In this document: one piece after another, positions 57,640-64,000 of the stretch | Layout: each line of letters begins with the position of its first letter | Position numbering within the stretch: position 1 is the first letter of the stretch | Assembly (NCBI RefSeq): GCF_030272615.1 | Contig: NC_081407.1 | Location: 141,426,897-141,490,896 of the forward strand | Source: Cryptomeria japonica | Taxonomy: Eukaryota > Streptophyta > Pinopsida > Cupressales > Cupressaceae | Direction of reading: 5' to 3' | DNA length: 64,000 nucleotides | Position numbers and translations under genes: made by a program | The notes under the pieces: model-generated | Told to the model about the DNA's origin: nothing | The model's database searches: none | Seen by the model: the letters and a program-made list of their open reading frames with translations, nothing else

Positions 57640-58650
57640 TAGGCGAGGAATGATGGAAACTGGCAAAATTCCCCAAGTAAAAGTAAAGCGTCTAAAGGTC
57701 GCAGAAGGACCCAAAGTTTCGATTTTCGCCAAAGGATATAGGAGAGATAAAAGGATGCAAAGTGTCAAAGTCGACAAAACCTCTCAAAATCTTGAAATTC
57801 GCACTAAGGGGGAGAAATTACATGAGTTTCTAAAAATTGGCAGTATGGGTGAAAATCCCGAAATTCGCCAGTATTGGACAAAATTCAAGAGGTGAAAACT
57901 TGCAAAAGCTTTCCAAATGCCAAAGTTTCCAAACATCCCAAAACGCCGAAATTCGCATTCTAAGTGTAAGTTGGAAAGTTTGCAAAGTTGGCAAAACCCC
58001 CGAAAATGCCGAAAATTGCGATTTGGAGGATAAGTGAAAGAAAGTTAAAAAGTTTGAAAAGTGCACTAAAACTCCGAAGTTTTCAAAACATCCCAAAACG
58101 CCGAAATTCGCATTCTAAGGGTAAGTTGGAAAGTTTGCAAAGTTGGCAAAACCCCTGAAAATGCCGAAAATCGCGATTTGAGAGATAAATATTAAACGTT
58201 ACAAAGTTTGCAAACTCCTTCCAAATCCGGAAATCGCGTTACAAGGTAAGTGGGAAATGTAAGAAGTCTGAAAAGAAAACCTGGAAAAGCAATCAATTCT
58301 CCGAAATTCGTCATACCAAGGAAAGATCGCGATTTTTTTATAAACTCGCAAAATCAACCAAAAGCCCGAAAATCGCACAACAAGGGTAAAGTGCGAAAAC
58401 TTACAAGCTTGCAAAACTCTTCCTATCGCCGAAAATTGCGAGTGCTGCTAAGTATTAGAAGTTTTAAAATTTTCAAAACCTCTAGAAATGCCTAAGTTCG
58501 CGAGCTGGGCGAAGTCACGAGTCTTTCTTAGTTCGCAAAAGACGTGGAATTGCCGATGTTCGCGAGCTGGGTGAAGTCATGAGTTTTTCATGGTTTGCAA
58601 AAGACATAGATTTGCTGAAATTCGCGTAAGGTTCGAAAATCGCAGTATAA
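57640..58650. repeat. GAAATTCGC / GAAAATCGCG repeats in element C
   Basis: Words such as CCGAAATTCGC, GCCGAAAATCGCG and TCGCGAGCTGGG recur over about 1 kb. A 155-bp block is directly repeated (about 57917-58040 and 58072-58195) with few differences. It occupies the same place as the hairpins in A and the iterons in B. Confidence 0.8.
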
Positions 58651-58971
58651 GGTAAAGTTGGGCCACGAGTTTTCAATCTTTGCAACGCCATAAACCCCCA
58701 TTTTTAACGCCTAAGGCAAAAATCACGCAGGAAGTGAAATCGCTAAATCTAAGTTTTAAATTGCTGCATTCTTCTCCAAACTTAGGCGCAAATTTGGGAA
58801 TAAGGAGTTAACCGTTAAGAGTTTGAAATTGCAGAACTCTCTCATTCCCAAATTTGCAAATTGTGAGTTTGTCTTTTTGAACGTAGGGCATAAGAGGCAT
58901 CATTTTTCAAATCCAAAGGAAATCATTCTTGCAAACCAAGTTGTGCGGATTCACTCCATTCATTTCGCTAG

Positions 58972-59449
58972 GTAAGTTTTTTTCATCTCTCTTAAAATCG
59001 TTTGAAATATATGCAAAATCGGATGGATATGTTTGTATGAAATTGATTAAAATGATTAAATTTTAAAAAAACCGTATCTTTTCCCGTTCATAAGGTGTCA
59101 GGCGAAGGGATTGAAATTAGAAGTCTATTCCTAGGAGTCATCCAGGAAACACATTTTCAGACTTAGGAAAATCTTAAACTTCGTCCATTTTGAAATTGAT
59201 CCTAGAATGCCTAAGTGTAAATTTAGCAATCGAAATCGCCTAAGTCCTTGAGCCGCAGCCGAATAAATAAATTTGCAATCGAAAAGCTTCATAAATATTC
59301 ATGTCCAAATCAATCAAGCTTTTTAGCTAAAGTATTATGCTTTTCTTTAAATTCAGTTTTCAAATTAATCCTTGTATGCTGGCATAGCCCTTTATCTAAC
59401 CCGCTTTGTTTCCTTTATATCGTCTCGTAATCCGCGTTCGACTATGCAG
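58972..59449 (+). other. Probable intron before the element C ORF
   Basis: TTTCGCTAG/GTAAGTTTTT and GACTATGCAG/GATAAATGCC enclose 478 nt rich in T. The candidate start codon lies 5 nt into the following exon, exactly as in element B. Confidence 0.6.
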
Positions 59450-59454
59450 GATAA

Positions 59455-62400
59455 ATGCCTAAATCGGCAGTACAATCATCAAAGACACCTGGTGCAGCCA
59501 AGACGTCACAAGCATCCAAGTTAGATATCCCTCATAGAGTCGAAAAGATGAAATATCAATATCAGAGAGGAGGACTGAGGGAATCAAAAGTTTAGAGTGT
59601 GTGGGAAAATATAGGTGATACTGACCTCGGCCACATTGATATTCAAGATTTCAGGGACCGAGTTTTCTCCCCTAATGCCTATGGCAGGCCTAGGCGGATG
59701 ATGGAGAGTGGTATCGCCCAAGCAACAAGATTTCCCCCGTCAGTGCAAAATTATGAACTAGTAGTAGAGGTTGCCCGACATTACCAACCAAACACCAAAT
59801 TGGTGCTCCTCGAGAATATGGTCCTCGCTGACTTCACTCCTGAAGCCATTGGCGACGCATTTGATATTCTCTTCCCGAACAACCCCATAGCAACAACTAT
59901 AGATGAAGCGCAGGTGGCATATGATATGAACCTCGCCAAATGCAGAACACTAATAAATGAGGAGTGGTACAAGGAGAGAAGACCTCCAAGCATCAGGATT
60001 GGGAAAAAGACCCCCAGGAGTGACTTTCACAATGAGCATGGAGATATGGTCACATTGCTCAGCAGGATTATGGGACTTCCCCAATCCAACTACTTCGAAG
60101 AGTGGATGTTCTACTTCACAGCACAGGTCTTCGCTGGGAAATCCAAGTTCGATTGGGCCCAGATCATCAGTGACAACATCCATACCCAATTGATCGAACT
60201 TGAGGCGAAAAGGTACTTTACTATGACATCCTATTTGGTCTACATGTTCGCCAGAATCCAGCCACAGCCAGGTTTAATCATGAAAGGTGAAATTGGGAAT
60301 GGACCCAATCAGGTGAAGGTATATGATTGTTACCCACAGCTACACTATCAGGACATAGCTCAAAGGGAAAAGAATAGCCCTGCCTATGAGGTTGGTCAGT
60401 ATGAGCGTGTCAATGACGCCTTCACAATGCGCCTGGTCAGGTTGATGCAAGGAGGACTACACATAAGGCTCTCAAAGGAAGCTACTATTCTGGTACAGAG
60501 GTATGGTGCCTGGTTCATCCAGTTCCCAAGGTTCTCCTACATCCGAATGGCTGGCTTTGACGACGCTCCTTTCCGACTTCCACGATACCCAACCGACAAA
60601 ATAGTTCTTCTGGAAGTCGCAAGGCAATCACGTCCAGCGAACAGTTTACTCAGAGACAAAAAGCAGTCTGGATTCGTCTTCCCTATGATCATAGGTAATC
60701 TCGATGTCCATCGGAAGAATCTAGCCCATGCCGAGGAATCCCTTGCAGAACTAGCCTCCTACGGCCTACAAGAACATTTCCCAAGGAAATGTTTTGATCA
60801 TGACAATCTGGCAAAGAAAGCCTATGGTAGGCGATACAGAGCAAAGGAGTCAGTTGAAGATTATTGGAAGAATTGCTCTGATGACTATGAAGTCCGATGA
60901 CGCGAATATTCAAGGCTGAGTGTGCAGCAAATGCGACTCTATGAATATTGTCGGGTCCCGGATCAGTTACCAGATTCTGGAAATTGCCTACAGGTCCGGG
61001 AATTTGAAGCGGTAAGACATCTCTTGCCAGGCATCGATTGGTCACAAGATCCAATCACTGATTTTGAGGCGGTTATGGCAGCCCCAGGAAGATACACTGA
61101 CCAGTGGTTGCACCAGCAAATTGAGCGACTGATTCATGAGGGAGTCCAATTCACCTACCAAATGATGGGTACCTTGATTCTCAGTCCTCCGAAGATGAGG
61201 GAACCTCCAGTGCACCTAAGGAAGAGGTTGAAAATCTTGAAAAAAGGAAGAAGGTTAAAGCCAGCAGAGGGACTCGGACATCTAAAAGAACAAGAAGGGA
61301 GAAGATCCCTATTAGGAGACCAAAGGTCACTTCATCATCAAAAGACCCCAGTTCATCTGATAATGTAGTTGAACTAGATTGTATACCTGCTCCGCTTTCC
61401 CAGAGCGATATTGACGCATTCGGAGCTGATGATCCTCCTAAACAAGACAGGCTAGATACAGAGATAAGAGCCATTGAATTTGCCGAACCTGAGAATCAAG
61501 TGGAGGAAGGAGAAATTCCGTCTACTCAAGGGCTTGAATTGCATGAACCCACCCAGCAGAGCCACCATGAATTACAGCTGCATAGTACTGCCAAGGATGA
61601 CTCCACTGTTGAAGGAGAGCAAAGGACAGATGAGACCCGTGAGCCTGAAAAGACCGAAGAACAACCATCACGTGAAGATACCAAACAGTTGTTCAATGAA
61701 GTGGGAGAGAATTCAGCTGCGAGCAAAGGACTTGACACTTCCTCCACTCCTCCCGTCACGGAGCAGCTGCAAATATGCAATGAGCAGCTGAAAACATTAA
61801 AGAGCAAAGTGCAAATTTAACCATATCATCAGCATAGACTATACCTCAAGACTGGTTAGTTGCTTGAGCTTAGTGCAAGGCAGCCACCAAGCCACCCATC
61901 GACTTGGAAGACATCTTCTCATGCATAGGTGAAGCCAAGGCCAAGGGGAAGAAAAAGCCCAAGGAGTATTCCAGGATAACCCATGATGAGCAAAGGAACC
62001 GTACCCTTCATATCGCCACCCCGCTTGTCGATAAGCCAGTAGATCAAATTACACTGGCTGATTATAGCATCACAATTGTCCCCATCGGACGAGCCACTAA
62101 GGAACAGGAAAGGGAAGAATTCAAGGATTCCGTATAAAACATGCTCAAACAACTCGAAGAGATAACAGCTGAAAAGAACATGTATCGAGTTCGTACTGAA
62201 CAGGCCGAGGGATACATTGATCAACTCTTGAGACCATTGCATAATGCTTCCGAATCCCACATTCCCTCGACCGCATTGGCGCAGAGGACCACCACAGAAT
62301 TTGAAGGAGTACGAGATACTGCCAAGGCCGTCAAGGAATGGATAGGAGGCATTAAAGAAAGAGGAGAGCAAATCTTCAAGGATCTGCGCGAAATGGCCCT

Positions 62401-62883
62401 CCATAGGGAAACCACTACTATCAAAATTTGTAAGCTAAAGAAGGAATGCTATAACACTCATGAGGCGATTGCCAGGGCATTGACCTCATTAGGGCTTTAT
62501 TTTGGACCTACTCTCAAATCCCTGCTATTGATACTATCCTAAATCCTTATAGTATCAATACCTTCAAAAAATGGTATTGTACCCTCAGCATGAAGGACGA
62601 CATGAGGGATAATACCAATAAAATGCATGATAAGTGCGATGACACTTTATCAAATGTGAAGGATCTTGGTGAAAGGATCCTCAAATCCATGGTTCCCGGT
62701 TGGAAAAATAGTATGGAGGATAGTGAGGTACAACCACAGTGGGAGGATAGGCTTAATCCTAGGGTCACTTACTCCATGGAGGATCTAGATTTTGCTGCTG
62801 GGCTACAAGCAGACATATCATGTTTTGAAAATCACAAGTCATACTGGAGAGAAGAGTTGGAGAATTTGGATAGCCTCCTATAG
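59455..62883 (+). pseudogene. Long accessory ORF of element C (PTPD-like)
   Basis: ATG at 59455 (MPKSAVQSSK) opens a frame homologous to that of element B over about 1,100 codons, ending at 62883 (LENLDSLL). The N-terminal domain has FTPEAIGDAFDI (codons about 127-138), IIGN/IISDN and FTMTSYLVYMF (256-266), GEIGNG, LPRYPT and a Cys/Trp-poor helical layout; the second half is Glu/Lys-rich, with helical stretches (NMLKQLEEITAEKNMYRVR). No catalytic motif or zinc knuckle is visible. Breaks: TAG 59593, TGA 60898, TAA 62135, and frameshifts near 61165, 61820-61904 and 62515. Fragments on either side of each break stay alignable to B, so this is a decayed gene, not chance. Confidence 0.82.
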
Positions 62884-64000
62884 GCTATTCATTACAAAAT
62901 GTTTAATCCTCCTATGTCGCCGCCAACCGAACTATTCAAGTTATGTCTGAGATTTCAGGACTACGTTCGGGTAGAGCATGCAGCCGATCGGGATATTTGG
63001 GGAGAGTACCTGCACAACGAGGTTGAATTCATTACCAAGGAATCTACAACTGGAAAAGAAAAAGTGCTTTCTTAAAATGCATTTTTCTTTCAAAATTGAA
63101 AAAGCACCTTTTTGGCCAAAGTCCACATTTGACTGTCAAGTCAACTGTAAACTTTAAACTTTGTGCATGTGCACTTTTTGAATTGTTATGGATAATTTTA
63201 ATTACGTTTTTTAGGTAGTTATTGCTCCCTTTTGGGTGGTTGCTGATATTTACCTTCCATTTATGGGTATGGGTACCTTTTGTAAAGATGAATTTGGGCC
63301 ACTTGTTTAGTTTAGATCTTGGCCATTCATCTATTTTTGGAAATCTATTTAAAGGGACTGGTTTTCCCTCATTTTGTAAGAAGTCCATGGATTGTTGTTG
63401 AAGCTCTGGCGAAATTTACACAGGATTTAATGCAAAGTTAAGACTGTTTCTATGTCATTGTGAGTGCATGGTCTCCTTCTTCACTATTTAAATTATTCTG
63501 TTATGTCTTTCATTTTTCGATAGCATTTTCTAAATAAACATCTGATAGAATCCTCGCTGTTCATACCATTAGGGACTGACTGATTGTCATTCCTTTTGCA
63601 TGGTTAATCTGAACCTTCTCATATGCTTAGTTCAGTTATTGAACACTTAGTGAATGAATGTTAAAATTCTGAAGTTATGTTTAATAGCATGAAAATCTTA
63701 ATTATCCCTTGAAGATCGCACTAGATTCTTACAAATATTGTGCTTAAATAGCTGATAGTGTTTAACTAGGTTATTTGGAGGTGTCTGTTTGTTTCTTCTT
63801 GAAAATGCTATCTTAGTTAATTAATTAGATTTCTTGTATCTCTTTTCCCTATCCCTCTTTTCCCCCCTTTTTTTACCAAGAAGAATCCACAGTCCTGCTG
63901 AATTAGTATCAATCCAACTGAAACCAATCGATAACGAGACTGTTAGAATTTTAGGGAACTCATCCAGCAATTGCCCATCTCACTGTAAGTGCCCTTTGTG
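62884..64000 (+). other. Element C promoter and R/U5 region
   Basis: After the ORF a non-coding stretch carries TAGATCTTGGCCATTC (shared with B), the TATA-like TATTTAAAG (63346-63354), GGGACTGG, TTTTGTAAGAAG and the U5 blocks shared with A. GTAAGT at 63985-63990 aligns with the U5 GTAAGT in A and B. The window ends before the element does. Confidence 0.65.

Larger units (their letters stand above)
57404..64000 (+). mobile_element. Element C: LTR-like unit with long ORF, runs off the window
   Basis: Starts TGTTGTGCATTGCACACGCTCC and a GGGTCCCC block, matching the termini of A and B, right inside the G1 gag. The 5' flank is CTTGG. Then come GAAATTCGC-type repeats, an intron, the long frame, a TATA box at 63346 and R/U5 sequence (GTGAGTGCATGGTCTC, ATCCCTTGAAGATCGCACT) aligning with A and B. 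From the A alignment (160 bp from TGTAAGT to the end) the element should end near 64145. Confidence 0.8.

Overview
The window looks like nuclear DNA of a seed plant with a very large, repeat-rich genome, most likely a conifer. Reasons: nested LTR retrotransposons at every scale, old coding copies full of C-to-T stop codons, one host gene represented by two tiny exons more than 10 kb apart, and no bacterial-type gene organisation. The species assignment is inference.

Layout. 1-4.6 kb: a tandem array (GGAACTCC/GGTTCC units) split by a 3.5-kb LTR-like unit, element A (616-4161, target-site duplication AACCC). 4.6-9.3 kb: LTR-like sequence, a gag remnant and a short-internal LTR element with 1.35-kb LTRs. 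9.5-10.1 kb: a hAT transposase remnant. 13374-23850: two exons (53 and 81 nt) of a calcineurin B-like (CBL) calcium-sensor gene on the + strand. Their 10.3-kb intron holds DNA-transposon-like units, an array of short palindromes and a 5'-truncated LINE. 24.7-26 kb: a Copia LTR. 26324-38306: a Ty1/Copia element (TSD GTACT) with element B (27006-33935, TSD GGTCC) nested in its RNase H domain. 38.3-42.6 kb: unrecognised. 42639 to at least 57403: a decayed Gypsy chromovirus (G1, - strand). G1 is interrupted by G2 (45423-54865), a Gypsy element with both LTRs (321 bp each, TSD ATATC), by a solo LTR (55779-57196), and by element C, which starts at 57404 and runs out of the window.

Main observation. 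A, B and C are one family. They share TGTTGTG starts; where the 3' end is visible (A, B) it is CATCAACA, preceded by about 815 bp from a TATA box to the end. Each unit carries only one TATA-R-U5-like block, so by structure they are solo LTRs or LTR-like units. B and C nevertheless each carry, just upstream of the TATA box, a roughly 1,100-codon homologous reading frame without reverse transcriptase, integrase or zinc knuckles. The frame is preceded by a matched intron and followed by a conserved GTAAGT in U5. A lacks the frame and has an array of perfect hairpin repeats instead. The extra 3' ORF of G2 shares short motifs with the B/C protein. I read this as an LTR-encoded accessory protein family, to be tested by comparison with intact genomic copies.

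Nearly all coding copies are broken. The CBL exons are the only sequences here that look like a working host gene. Gene limits outside clear motifs are approximate, because everything was read by eye.
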